Positions 34,669-47,372 of a stretch of 64,000 nucleotides of DNA are shown piece after piece. This stretch comes from Magnolia sinica (Eukaryota > Streptophyta > Magnoliopsida > Magnoliales > Magnoliaceae): NCBI RefSeq assembly GCF_029962835.1, contig NC_080582.1:14020032-14084031 (forward strand), read 5' to 3'. Below the pieces are notes generated by a model. That model was given only the letters and a program-made list of their open reading frames with translations. It searched no databases and was not told where the DNA came from. Position 1 is the stretch's first letter. Each line of letters starts with the position of its first letter. A program made the translations under genes and the position numbers.

Positions 34669-37259
34669 GCAGATCAAACTATGTATGAAAAAGTTGGACA
34701 TAGCAAAAACTTTCGAGGAAAGAAATCAGAAAAGAAAACAAATAGAAGAGAACTGATGTAGTGTACAAACCTCAACTGTTTGAGAGCTAATGTTGACTTT
34801 TCACATCTATATAAAGGGTGGGAAAATTTTCAAGGAAATTGTTGATGATGGTGCTTAGAAATTTCTCATGTAGGTGTTCTATTAGGCGTTAATTGTTTGA
34901 CTTCTTTGGTTAGTCAGAAAGAACCCAGGCAGGTTCATTGCAACTCTCCACCATACAGTCGATTGCAACCTGTAAGATGATATAAGTTCATATCCACCTC
35001 AATACAACAAAAATGGCCTTGTGGCTAGACATGAACAATCAACCAAACCATATACAAGAATTCTAGGACATAACAGTGCATTCATATATATTTACAGATT
35101 TTAATGCATGGATTGTGACATCTTTGGAAGAATAATAGATAATGAAGCTGTTAAAGCTGAGGTCTTTGCATGGAGAAAGCACAATGATAGATAATGAACC
35201 TGTAACAGAAATGGTTTTTGTGGCACATTTTGCAGATGAGCATTAGCACATCCAACTATTAATATTTTTCTAGATGCACCAAACAGCTCAAATCCAGTGA
35301 ATGTGCACCAGCTGATGCATACTCAATTTCATTCTCATTCTGGAATACATCTAAACATGCGTTAAAATACAATACATAAATGCAGGGGAGAGTAATGGGA
35401 TATTAACATACAATACACAAATGCAAGTGAGTAATGGTGCATTTTACTAGATTACAAGCAAAATGTCAAAATCTGCTTATAGTACTTATAGCTAGTTCAG
35501 ATCCAAAATCTTCTTTTGTGGAAACAAATTCTATCCATGATACAAGACCACAACAATTTGCAGATGATTTCAGCAAAGATTGAAATTCCTCTAGAATAAA
35601 CAGATATCATGGAACCATGATAAAATCTCAACAGCAAAAAAAAAGAGGGGCAGTTTCAGTACTAACAATGACCTTTGTTCTGTCAACATTGGATCCCATG
35701 CCCCTTTGACCACACACAGGGACACGTAAGCTCATGTATATTATTTCTTTTGATCAATAGTAAGCTCACATAAATCAATTCAACCAAATTGGCTAAGAAG
35801 GAAACAACAATAAGCCTTCCAATGCGCAAAATTACCCAACGCCAAATGGCATGAAAATACTCCTAGAGAGTAGAAAAATATTTTTTTTTCATTTTCAGCA
35901 ACATTAAGCCTTCCAAAAAACCACTCAATACTAAATGGCAAGTAACCATCAAACATCCAAATTTACAGAAACTAGTGGATACAGAGCTGGTTCAGCCCCT
36001 TATGCAATTAGAGAAGGTTCAAAATGGCCAGATTTCCACATCAAGCATCAGTTGCATACATATGATACAGAAGGACAAAAGCATCACCTTCAACATGACT
36101 GTCAAACAAGTTTCCTCACCAAAAATTCAAATCACAAACCATCATGGCATGTGTCCAATTTTGGTTTAATTTTCATTTTTCTCTTTAATTTTGGTTCTTT
36201 CTGTTTTCTGGTTTTAGTGTTTTGATTGTTGGATAAGGAGGTGTGGGTCATAAATCCTTTCACAATTGAATGCATCAATTACATGTGCAAGAATGCACCA
36301 ATTACAATAAGAAGTGTGTGAGTAGGATTCTAATTACTACCATCCCTACATGTATGCAAGATCCAATTTATCTAGTGGTTGCCACCGTGTATGTGCTGCG
36401 GCTAGAAAAATCAGGTTGGTTCTTTTTTTGAGATGAGCCACGTATGTATGGTAAGAATGGAAACCAAGTCAACTGGCAATCCAAATTTGATGCCCATGCA
36501 TGGCCCAACTGGGAACCAGACATACCTGATGAAAGGCCTGGATTTACATTGAATATAAATGCTGCCAGACATAAGAAGAGATCTCTGCAAAGACATGTAC
36601 ATAAGATAGATGGTCACCAAGGATATCTAATAGGCCTGTTGAACATATATAACAAGCATTTTATTTTGGTTACATCTCACCTTGGGTGTGGGCAACACTG
36701 TCATACCAATGTAAGAAGCATTAATTAGATTCAACTTTTCATGTAGAAATAAGCTTTCTTACTTGTTCATAGATGCTTCTATCCTTAGTGTTGGCATTCA
36801 CCAGCTATCGTTGCTTCTCATTTAAGGCATTCTAAGTGTCCGGTTCCTGTATGATGATGATATATCAACACTTGAACAACTTGGTGAGTTAGTTCAATAT
36901 TAGATACATATTAGAGAAACAGGAACAGATACTGATTGTAACTTTGCAACAGAAAATGATGGTTAACATTAAGTAGATAAACCAGATGCAATTGATAACT
37001 ATTATAGTTTCATTCATACAACCTAGATCACACATTGTTCCTAATATCCAAGCTCCATTCGAAATAAAATCTTTGAAACAATCAGTGTAATGACAGAAAG
37101 AATAAACAGAATTTATAATAGAAGCAAAGGAAATAAGAACTACCAAAGGATAGAGCAAAATTCCTGCATATGAATAGAGAGGAACATCCATGAAAGAGAA
37201 AAACTAAGGACATAGCACTCCAGGAAAAGGAAAACAAACAAAGTGTGGAAAATTATTGT
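34669..37259. other. No gene recognised
   Basis: AT-rich DNA with scattered short frames (for example 35935-36225 plus and 36889-37191 minus), none with a known domain. It may hold captured intron DNA or diverged transposon sequence. Confidence 0.4.
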
Positions 37260-40189
37260 TCTTACAAGTTTCCTACTGAGCATTGGGTTATATCAGGCCT
37301 GGTAAAATTGTTGTAAGATAAGTCCGTGCAAGACAGCATCATGAAATGCTATGTTTATGCCTTTTCAGGAGTGGAAAAAATAATAACCCAGTAGGAATCT
37401 GAAAGGCCTAAAGTAATCTCACAAGAGAGTTTAACAAAACATTAATATGCATGGAAAAAGAAGCCATCAAATATACAGATCCTGTTGCCAGTGAAATGTA
37501 ATTTGAGATTTACTGAGTAATACAAGTAATGGTTGCTACCTCGGACCCAAGAGGGTATGACCCCAGTCAGCATGTTGCTAGTAAGATACCTACATTAAAA
37601 ACAATATATATCATGAGACGGATTTCTAATTTGCGACAAAAATATCACTAAAGCATTATTGAGGGTCCAAAAATTACAGAAGGATTGTCCATTTTCCTGA
37701 AGTATCTAGCAAGAGAATCAGTGAAATTTTGGTAATGAATGTCTATTTTCTTACATATAATCTAGCGCTGAGAGTCTTGAAAAGCTGCTTGGAATTTCTC
37801 CTGTCAAATTGTTAAAGGTAAGTTATCTACAAGAGAAAATTATCATTAGAAAAAAACTGGGGAAGATTCTCTCTCAAATGAATTTGTAAGTTACATGTAT
37901 TCAATGCGTGTTCTCATCCATAGCAGGCCATGAGATTGAAGACTGTAGTATATTGTAAAGAACATGGAATGCACAAAAGGATTTTCCTTGTCCAGTAGCA
38001 TGATGGATTAGCCAGTACACAGCAAAATAAACATAGAAATGAAAGTGAAAGGCCAAATCACCATGAATTTGTCGTTGAATCACTTCAGTTTTGCACTTCC
38101 CTTCCTAATTTAACTTCTTTCAAACCATGAAACAGTTGGCTGGACAGTGGTCGTGATTTGCATGTCAACTCATGGAGCTGAATCTTCAACTTTCATTTTA
38201 TGTTTTCATCACTTAATTTAGAGTTGACCATCCAAACTTAAGAATATTGTGCATCTAACAATGCCTAGTCAGCACTCAATGGCATAAGAAAAGAAATATA
38301 TAAAGGCCATGTATAAAAGATTTGTCCAAAGTAACTTACAAGGATTTCAGATTTGTCATTGTCCCAATATATTGTGGGATTATGTCAGAAATCAAGCAAT
38401 TTCTTAGTACCCTGCAGTATATGAGCAAGACAGACACTTCATGAACAAAAGAAGTAATGAACAATGATATATTTATGCCATCAGGGGTATATCCATTCAA
38501 CTCACAATTTCTGCATTTTGGTCATATCCCCCAATGCAGGGACAGGCATGCTTGATCCATTCAAATCAGATATCCTCCTGAAAATCAAAATATATTGTAT
38601 TCAATAAAGTAATTCATTTCATACCACTTCCAAGGCTGGGTATGAATCCAAGAAAATTCCAAGTAATAAAGCAGCAAGAAAAGAACATGGAATGTGCCCT
38701 CACAGTTCAGTTAGATTCACCAAGAAAGAGATGTTGGAAGGAATAGGTCCCGTCATAGATGTGCCTTGCATATGCCTGCAGTGGTTTAGAATCACGGTTC
38801 ATATAGATGTTCTCATATAGAAGCAAGAAGCAATTTACATTGAAAACATATCAAATAAAGTTCTTACAGCCTCTTGAGTCGTGTCCAGTTCCCGATGAAA
38901 TCAGGGATCTTACAGAAATAATATGAATGGAGTTTTATAATTTATAATTTCTAAATGGAAAAGACAACCCCAATGACTAGTGAAGAATTGATATACAAGT
39001 CCGTCAAGTTTCTCAAGTTGCCGAAGGTAATAGGTATTTCTCCTATCAAGTTATTCGAACAAGTAAGGGTGCACCAGTAATATATTGGATTATGTTAGGA
39101 AAAAAGTTTTTTTTTTTTTTTAAAAACACCTATTGTTTATTATCACCATAGGCTGTATGCCAATCACTACCAACTAATCATGATCAGATGGTGGTGATAA
39201 GTGAGGCCCACACCTGCTACGCGGTGTGGACCCAGCGGGGCATTCCACTCCTTAAAATGGTCGTGGAGTCCTCTCAACACCACATATTGACCGTCAACTG
39301 ATAGTGTTGAATAGCATAAACACTTCGCAATTGGTTGACCCTCAGCCATTCTGTTCACCAATGTAACCTAACAATGGCCAACGTATATTTAAACATTAAT
39401 CACATTTTCTGTTTAATTAGGACATAGGAGGCAACCAGAACTAATAAATAAATAAATAACATTTAAATTTTAGAGATTCTCAATTCAGGTCACAAATCTT
39501 AGCAGCTGCTCAAATGTAATAAAGATAAGGGTGACACTATTTGCACCTGCCCTGATTGATAATGGCAACCTTCTTTCAACATTGGTGATACAACAGCACA
39601 AATTTGTACTCCTGAATTACCAAAAGTAGAAAGAAAAGATGCTAATGGAAAATATCAATCAAGATGAGTAAAGATATGAATTCCCTGAAAGATAACTATG
39701 AAATGAGAATTATGTCACTATTTGAAAAATAAAAAAAATAAAAATTGCAGTGGCAAAACAGAGAATCTTACAATCTCTCCAAGCTACGCAAATTACCAAG
39801 CTCTGGAGGAAGAGGTCCTTCGACCTCGTTAACTTCAATGACTCTGCAAACTCACAAATTGCATGAATAATAGTAGCTAAACGCAATTTCATCTGCCTAA
39901 TCAAATGAAAGTTGTGAATCACATACAGTGACTTGAGTGTCATGATGTTTCCTAGCTCCTTTGGAATTGTTCCAGAAATGTGATTTCCCAAAAGCGACCT
40001 GCAATGTTCAAACAATTTTTCGGGTATGTCCCTCAGAGGGTGAGAGAGGAAGAGAGGGTTTTGTAGATTAGTTATAGAAGATTCCAGATGCAATTATGGA
40101 AGAGGACTTACAAATCGGTGAGAGGAAGGGAAGCCCATGCTGCAGGGATCGATCCATTGAGATAGTTGCGAGAAAGATCGCTGTTGGAC
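37260..40189 (-). pseudogene. LRR-VIII-2 receptor-like kinase ectodomain, about 11 exons, incomplete
   Basis: Short minus-strand exons follow the leucine-rich repeats of LRR-VIII-2 receptor kinases in the right order. They are SRNYLNGSIPAAWASLPLTD (near 40110-40189), LLGNHISGTIPKELGNIMTL (39925-39998), VEGPLPPELGNLRSLERL (39769-39840), NNLIGEIPITFGNLRNLTDL (39000-39060), KIPDFIGNWTRLKRL (38880-38925), MQGTSMTGPIPSNISFLVNL (38705-38776), RISDLNGSSMPVPAL (38520-38570), LRNCLISDIIPQYIGTMTNL (38340-38402), NNLTGEIPSSFSRLSALDY (37755-37815), LTSNMLTGVIPSWV (37540-37590) and DLSYNNFTRPDITQCSV (37265-37325). Many have clear splice sites. The signal peptide and first exons, the malectin domain, the membrane helix and the kinase are missing. 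A GA run and a fold-back repeat replace the 5' end. It could be a captured fragment or the broken remains of a resident gene. Confidence 0.85.
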
Positions 40190-40242
40190 AAAAGCAGAAA
40201 TTATGATCTAAGACCCCGATATTTGCTACGAGGCAAAATAAA

Positions 40243-40244
<2 letters not shown>

Positions 40245-40285
<41 letters not shown>
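40245..40285. repeat. (GA)n microsatellite
   Basis: About 20 perfect GA units directly upstream of the first LRR exon. The Ser-Leu repeat frame on the minus strand is not a gene. A GC-rich hairpin (TTTGGGCGCG with CGCGCGCCCAAA) lies just to the right at about 40298-40332. Confidence 0.95.
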
Positions 40286-40288
<3 letters not shown>

Positions 40289-40349
40289 ATACCTCTCTTT
40301 GGGCGCGGCTCTGTTTTGAGCGCGCGCCCAAATTTGGGAGACGGATTGG

Positions 40350-40835
40350 CTACTGGTGGTGGGTGCTCTGTGGGCCCCACCATGATGTATGTGTGTCATC
40401 CATTCTGTTCATCTATTTTTAGAGATCATTTTAGGGCTTCATAAAAAAATTGATAGGTATATAAGTCTCAGGTGGACCACACCACAGGAAATCAATAATG
40501 ATTGGATATCCACTATTAAAATCCTCCTAAGGCCCACTGTATTGTTTATTTGAAATCTAATATGTTGATTAGGTCATAAAGACCCGGATGAAGGCAAACA
40601 ATAAATATCAGCTTGATCTAAAACTTTTATGGCCCCTATAACGTTTTTAATGGTCAACGTTCATCCAACACTTTTTCTTGTAATGTGGTCCACTTGAGAT
40701 TTAGATATACCTCATTTTTTCTCTTATATCATAAAATGATCTATAAAAATAGATGGACGGCATGGATTAAATACATACATCATGGTGGGGCCCACAGAGT
40801 ACCAACCACAAGCCAATAGATAATGTCAGGGGGGA
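40350..40835. mobile_element. Fold-back repeat, copy 1 (about 0.49 kb)
   Basis: The ends are inverted: GGTGCTCTGTGGGCCCCACC on the left and GGTGGGGCCCACAGAGTACC on the right. Between them run phrases shared by all copies (TGGACCACACCACAGGAAAT, AAACTTTTATGGCCCC, TGGTCCACTTGAGATTTAGA). No coding capacity. Length, inverted ends and copy number fit a MITE. I could not define the target duplication. Confidence 0.8.
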
Positions 40836-42152
40836 GTGGCCAATTTGTTCCCTTATTTGTGGTGTTGTTCATTTAATTAATATTTGGATATGAATCATTT
40901 TTTAAATAGTTCTCTAAAATGATCTTGAAAAATGGAGGAACAGTGTAGGTTAATCCCAAATTTTCGATAAATCTAAAACTCAAGTGGACCATGCGACACA
41001 AAATAGTGTGGAATAATGATTTCCACTGTTGATACCTTCCTTGGGCGCATAATAATATTTATTTGACATCCCTCATGTTTATAATATCAAAAAGATATGA
41101 ATGAAGAGAAAACACAATAAGATATGAATTGTTGTGCGCTAACTACGATAACAGTGTAAAATCTACTTCGTCCATCATTTTCTCCGAACCATGATAGAAT
41201 GAGATTTAAAAAATGAGATAGATCCATTGTCCAAGTGGGCCATACTATGGGGAAACAGTGAGAACAAATACATTAACCATTGCAATCTTCCCGAGGATCA
41301 CCATGATGTTTTATTATAAAATATTTTAAAATTTTTATACATATAGATGAGCATGTTAGAGAAAGTATGTTTTTTTAGGATTTCCTAAAGGTTTTTAATC
41401 ATTGGCTGTAGATGAGCATGTTAAGAGATAAAAGCTTTTCACCAATAGGTTTTATGCCAAATCTCTACTATGTAAAACTAGAGAGAAGACCTGATCTTGT
41501 CAGGTCCAAGTCCTTTTAGATCCGGATCTTATTTTTGAAGACCTGGACCTAAATCCAATTGGCTTTGTGCACTTATCGAATCATTGGATCTAAGCTTTTA
41601 AGTCGGGTTTGAGATGGATAAGATTATTCTGTATACGAAACTCAAGTGGGTCATACCATCTAAAACCATAACTATGTGAAGACATTCTAAAAAATATAAA
41701 AGCACTTGGTGGGGCCCACATGAGTTTTGGATGCAGGTGAAACTTGGTCTAACCCCTCATCCAAGTGGGACACACATAATGCATGGGTTAGATATGTGAA
41801 TCACATTTAGGCAGGCCCAATATATGATTATGAATGTTTTAAGGAAACTCTTCTCCACTACATTTAGGTGAGTTACTCGTTACCCTTATCAGAGTAAACT
41901 CTGTGGGGTCCACCATTATTTATTTATTTTATCCACTCCGTTCATCCATGTTAACCGATAATGAAGTAGATCCAGATCTCAAATAAGAAACATTATTTGA
42001 TTGAACGCCGGGATTAAAAATTTCTCATGGCCCATAAAAGTTTTGGATCAAGCTGATATTTGTTTTCCCCTTTGTACAGGTCTGTATGATCGTGATCAAC
42101 GTGTTTGATTTCAAATAAACATTACAGTTAGCACATGAGGTTTTTAATGGTA
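40836..42152. repeat. Diverged partial fold-back repeats
   Basis: Scattered phrases of the same family (AATGATCTTGAAAAATGG, AAGTGGACCATGCGAC, GTGGGGTCCACCATT, AAAAGTTTTGGATCAAGC) show at least two old partial copies, around 40900-41340 and 41880-42152. The second is cut at 42153 by the repeat shared with 62703. No gene was seen. Confidence 0.6.
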
Positions 42153-42624
42153 CTCTATGTGCACTACAGGTGCTAACCTAACTAAAGCTCATTATCAATA
42201 CTCCTATTAGATAATCTGAACCAATAAGTATGATGAATACATTACCATTGGGCTAGGGACCAATTTTCAGCCCAATCTGATCTTTGATTAATGAGATCCA
42301 TCCTAAACAAATCCAAACGGCCTCAAACTAATCTTGGGCAGATCAGATGATCAACGGCAAGATTTTTTATTTTTTTTTCATCTAGTAATTGCATCACTTG
42401 GAATACCACTTCTCTGTGAAATTTCAGGTTGATCGGACCCATAACAAGTAGGATCCGGTCTAAAAAAGGCCGACGGTGAGGTCACTAAACAAACCGTGTA
42501 ATGTTCATAGATTGGGCATCCAACCCCCACAGTGTCCAATGTTACCCCAATATTGTTCTATCAACTCACATGGCTTGGCCAATCCTATGACTACACAATT
42601 AATCAAATAATTTACCTCAATAAT
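42153..42624. repeat. Repeat flank shared with 62703-63163
   Basis: CTCTATGTGCACTAC onward to ATTTACCTCAATAAT is nearly the same as 62703-63163, in the same orientation, and in both places runs straight into the LTR-like unit. The junction with the fold-back repeat at 42152 is sharp. Confidence 0.85.
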
Positions 42625-44058
42625 TGTCACACCCCGAAAATCAACACCGATTAAAGAGAATCCGTTCCCGAGTTCCCGGGTGTGAACCAAATGAAAATAC
42701 ATGTGTGACCTCATTCAGATTCATATTCACTCTATACATGAATAATCAGAGTGACGCATTTTAACTTAACATATTTAAAGCAAGGTAAAGATAATTAAAA
42801 TTTATAAATAAATAGCTAATAGTCAAAGTACAATTCCAATAGTAGTGATTGCCCAAAATAGGGATTATACAAGCCACAAAGATAATATAACAAAATTAAC
42901 ATATATAACACGCCCAATCAAAGAATCTAACATATACATGCATAAAATTTAAATAAAAATAAGGTCTTCCAGTTTCGTCCAACACTCCCAATTCATCACA
43001 ATGTAAATGCAAGCCTATCCAAGTCTATCCATCGGAAACCTCGATAGAACCTACATCAACAACGTCGCCTAGTTAGTATTTTAAATTAAACACTATCCTA
43101 GGTGGGAGTGAGTAGCCAACTCAGTGGTTCCATTAGTTCTAAGTTACACATGTTATCGACACAATTAATGCATATAATGATAAACAGGTAAACAATCACT
43201 TATAATTAATACTCTTGTTAAATGCATGTATGACATTATGACATGATGCATGCCCTTATAATCTAGAACTCTCACAAGAAACTTCAATTCCTATTTCGTA
43301 AATACCAACATTCCTTCACAAGCGACGTCATCGCCCAATCACAACATCTTATCTAATGCAATGCAATTAATGCGTATGTTAGCCGAGTAGTTATTAAATT
43401 ACATTCATCTAGCATATTGGAGAAGTTAGAGTACCACCATTTTATTATGGTCTCAACCGGATCACAAGGCTTGGGGAGGTCGTAGCGACTCCTCACTTAT
43501 GTCCCTTGATCCGTGGGTTCATAAACCAAAAGACGATTCCCCAACTAATGTGGGACTAATACTGGCCCGACTAACTAGCTCGACTAATCTCAAAGGACCT
43601 AGATGACACAGCTTGGATGACAAAGGGTTAGTCATCTCATCGATATGGTGGACCATTTTATTATAGTCTTAACCGGATCACAAGGCTCGGGGCGGTCATA
43701 GCGGCTCCTCACCTGTGTCCCTTGATCCTTGAGTTCCTAACCCAAGAGACAATTCCCCAACTAATGTGGGACTAACACTGGCCCAACTAACTAGCCCGAC
43801 CGATCTCAAAGGACCTAGATGACACAACTTGGATGATAAAGGGTTAGTCATCTCATCGACATGGTGGAGGACGACCGCAAGCAATGCAAGAGTTCTCACT
43901 CAAATGTAATTATGATACGGTTGCAACATCCATTCCATTTTATATAGTAAGCTCGTAGCCTTCATGATTTGTCATTGGTCACTACGGGGAGGCTCGTCAC
44001 CCTAGCATAGGCTGACTGCTTGGATATAGTGTCACACACCATCATGCCTGGTTCGGTC
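42625..44058 (-). mobile_element. LTR-like unit, minus orientation (fossil)
   Basis: It begins TGTCACACCCCG on the plus strand, so the minus strand ends CGGGGTGTGACA, a common gypsy LTR end. Near 43975 it has GGTCACTACGGGGAGGCTCG, the reverse complement of a stretch in the LTRs of the gypsy element at 16496, so the two families are related. No primer-binding site follows the end, so this is a solo LTR or LTR fragment. A second copy starts at 63164. The LINE lies against its inner edge. Confidence 0.6.
43434..43865. repeat. Tandem duplication of about 215 bp within the LTR-like unit
   Basis: The stretch from ACCATTTTATTATGGTCT to TCATCTCATCGATATGGTGG occurs twice in a row, starting near 43436 and 43652, with scattered differences. 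The copy at the window end (63977 onward) shows only the start. Confidence 0.9.
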
Positions 44059-44099
44059 GAGGAGGAACTCTCCACAAGACAAATGGGGGAGGTCGGTAG

Positions 44100-45525
44100 C
44101 CCAAAAAAATTCCTCGTCCCGTTGCTCATCGCTGCCCATTCAAGTTAAACCATCGGCTACTTTATTCGCCTCCCTGAAGGCATGGGTGAAAGTAATCAAG
44201 ACGCTTCCCTGAACGTATTCTATCCTCTTCTTCATCCAATAGAAAACGCTCCACGGGACATTATTGGACTTGGATAAGAGGCCCACAATCGCTTTCGAGT
44301 CACTTTCCACTTCAATTCTGTTTAGGCCTTAGGCCACACAAAGGTTCAATCCGTCGACCACCGCCTTAGCTAGCCTCTGCCTGAAAGTTGGATAGGACGC
44401 CATAGCCTCTAGAGAAAGTGAAGATTAGATTACCTTTCTGGTCACGACAAATACCCCCGTCACCAGATGGACTTGGGTTCCCTCGAGAGGATCCGTCGAC
44501 GTTAACTTTCGCATAACCCTCCTTCGGCCTTTTCCATTTGATAATTAAAAAGGGGGAAGAGATGGAATGGGGAAGTTAGATCTCTAGGTCTCTGAATGCT
44601 TCAACTAAGAGGGTGTCCCTGGGAGTGTGGGAGGAGGTCGAGATTGTGAACATCCATCTTTGAGTCGTTTCAATCGTTTGGCCTGCTTTGATATGAGATT
44701 CTTCAAATCTCTTACCATTCCTGGATGACCAGATTTCCCAGATGATAAGCGTCGGGGCCAACCCCCTGAGGAGCCCAATACTTGTACTTGCACTAGCTAG
44801 GTTCCACTATTGCACAGCTCGACCTACTATTGATTGACCAGCTAAGAAGGAGACAGAGAGGATGGAGGAGAAGTAGGACCAGACGTTGTTTGGTAACTCG
44901 CCTCAAGCAAAAAGGTTATCATGCGACTCCTCATTGTGATTGCCCTCCATCACACAACAGGAGTAGCAGGAAGCAATGATCGCTGCTCTTTTCTTGACAT
45001 TAGTATCTACTGGGATAGCCCCATCGAGAATTTTCCAAACAAAGATTGCATTTTTTAGGGCAAGCTGGCATGCCACACCCATTTAGCCCAATGCCTACAG
45101 CAGCCTGGAGTGCGCACTTCTTTCCAGGCAGATCTGACCGTAAACTTTCCAGATGATTCTTTGGTCCAGATGAAGAGGTCTTCACCTAGCTGGGTTGAAA
45201 TATTCCCCCCTTTGGATGTGTTGAATGATGTGGGCGGAAGGAGAGGGGAAATAGAAACATTTGGCAGGGGACTAAGGGGACCGATCACGTTTTGTACCCT
45301 TAGCTGCTGAAGATCCAACAAGATTTCCCCCTGAATGATATTGCACAGGACTCCAAGCCCGAACCAATTAGACATCCAGAAATTGCAGTCACCTTCCCCC
45401 AACAGTAGCCGCATGTTGCTCTCAACCAGATTCGAGAGTCGCTTGATTTCTTTCCAGCAGGAGGAGCCTGCTTGGCTGACAGGGAGGTGGGGGAGATTGT
45501 TATGTAGGTTGTACTTAGCGCGCAT
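44100..45525 (-). pseudogene. LINE ORF2 C-terminal part: zf-RVT and RNase H
   Basis: The segment 45525-45000 encodes NLFIWTKES-like text (LFIWTKESSGKFTVRSAWKE) followed by HWAKWVWHASLP, the reverse-transcriptase zinc-binding region of plant LINEs. Further left, minus-strand text includes RIEVESDSKAIVGLLSKSNN and TFTHAFREANKVADGL, an RNase H of the plant L1 type, and ends near DLPHLSCGEFLL. At least two frame changes and an internal stop separate the pieces, so no single protein is made. Confidence 0.8.
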
Positions 45526-45893
45526 GAAGTTGGCCTACGAGCTGTTTTTATAACCGAAGAGGGTCGTCCATGTCATCTTCATTTTGAAGGCCTTCATGAC
45601 ATCTCATAGAAGTTTGATTCCCAAATTGCCTTATTGTTTTCGGGTAACAATCCTTTTCCAGCTAACCCATGGCAGTTTTTCTTTCCTTTTGTCCATCCCC
45701 AAAAAAAGTTTAAGAATCTCTTTTCAATGGTATCTAACGTGTCTTTTGACACTACCGTCGCCGCTAGAGAGTGGATTGAGACGCTGCAGAGAACATGCTT
45801 GATGAGGATTAATTTTCCTACTTGGTTAAGGAATTGCCTCTTCCAACCAGAAATTTGGTTTAGAATTTTCTCATGTAAAGGTTGATAGAGTGC

Positions 45894-47209
45894 TCACCTT
45901 TGTCTGTCTCTAGATAGGGGAGAGGAATTTGCTCTAGAAATCCATGTTCGCCTCTCAACTGCTCTTGTACGTGATTCCGTCATATTAGATGGAAGAAGTA
46001 ATCTGGTTTTTCTTTTGTTGATCTTCAAGCTTGAAAAAGCTAGGAACTTGTTCAGGAAGCTGAACATCACATTGAGGGAGCTACTTCCTCCATTTGTGAA
46101 GATGATAGTGTCGTCCCCGAAGAGGAGGTGGGGTATTCGAATACCTCTTGTGGTCTTGTAGGGAGTGCAGTCGCCCCTCTCTACCATTTTGAAAATGCCT
46201 ATGCTAAGAGCTTCCATCAAGATGATGACAAGGCTTGGGGAAATTAGATCTCCCTGACGCAGTCCCCGCTCAAATTTGAAGAACCCACAGGCCTCTCCGT
46301 TGAAAAGAACGGAGAACCAAACCCCCAACCAGCATTTCTAAACCAAATTGATCCATTGGTAACTGAATCCAAACTGTTGTAACACTGATTTCAGAAAAGC
46401 CCAGTCCACCCTGTCGTACGCCTTCTCAAAGTCGATTTTCATGATGTTGTTACTCTCCCGAACCTTTTTGTTAATTTCATGAAGAAGTTCCTGAGCCAAT
46501 GCGATGCTTTCCGAAATAGACCTGCCTTGGACAAAGGTCAATTGCTCCCTAGAAATTAGCTTAGGCAACAAGAGGTTGAGCCTAACTGCAATCAATTTAG
46601 AGAAGAGTTTGTATATGCATTATAGAGACTTATAAGATGAAACTCAAAAATCTTTTTTAGAGTAGAGTTTTTCGGGATTAGGCAAATAAGGGAAGCAGAG
46701 AAGGCTCAAGCGATCGTACCACCATTGAAGAGAAACATGACTGCGTTCAGCAAGTCTTGGCCCACTATCTCCCAACTGGAGGAAAAGAATGTCCCTGAGA
46801 ATTCATCTGGACTTAGGGCGCCATCTACCAGAATGTCTGCCACTGCTCTTTTGACTTCTTCAATCGTAGTCTCTACTAGAAGAGCAGAGTTGTCTTCTGG
46901 TGACACTGCTTCAGGAATGGGGCTGATGAAGTCTCCAAGAGGGTCAATGGTTTCAGTTGAGAAGAGTTTAGAGAAGAATAGGATCACCTCTTCTTTCATT
47001 TCTGCTTGATCTGTTATGCGATCTCCATTTTGGGACTCTATTTCGCTGATGAAGGCTTTCCTTCTCTTTTCATTTGCTATGGAGTGAAAGTATTTTGTAT
47101 TTTTGTCGCCTTCTTGAATCCACTTGTTCCTAGCCCTCTGCTTCCAAAAAATTTCCTCCATAATTTCGAGACACCTCAATAACTCTTTAGCTTCAGATAG
47201 CCTTTCCAA
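45894..47209 (-). pseudogene. LINE ORF2 reverse-transcriptase part
   Basis: Segments read WIQEGDKNTKYFHSIANEKR, then REQLTFVQGRSISESIALAQ, MKIDFEKAYDRVDWAFL, GLRQGDLISPSL and HLLFGDDTIIF. These are the LINE reverse-transcriptase blocks. The catalytic [FY]ADD is FGDD here. The three pieces (47209-46706, 46595-46338, 46328-45894) are in different frames or divided by stops. The enzyme would copy LINE RNA at a nicked target, but this copy cannot. Confidence 0.85.
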
Positions 47210-47372
47210 GGTCTAGCCTTGAGGATGAGAAATTGATTCTTCTTCTACTAGGTTCATGGATTCTTCTACTTGTTTGATGTTGCTGAAGATGTTGCCAAAT
47301 ACATCCTTGTTCCAGGCCTTCAGAACTGCATTAGTTTTCTTCATCTTATAAAGTAAGGAAATCATGGGGTTC

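Noticed and set aside
40068-40383. Protein with a Ser-Leu repeat upstream of the LRR exons
   Set aside because: It comes from the (GA)n run at 40245-40285 and does not encode a plausible signal peptide for the receptor kinase.
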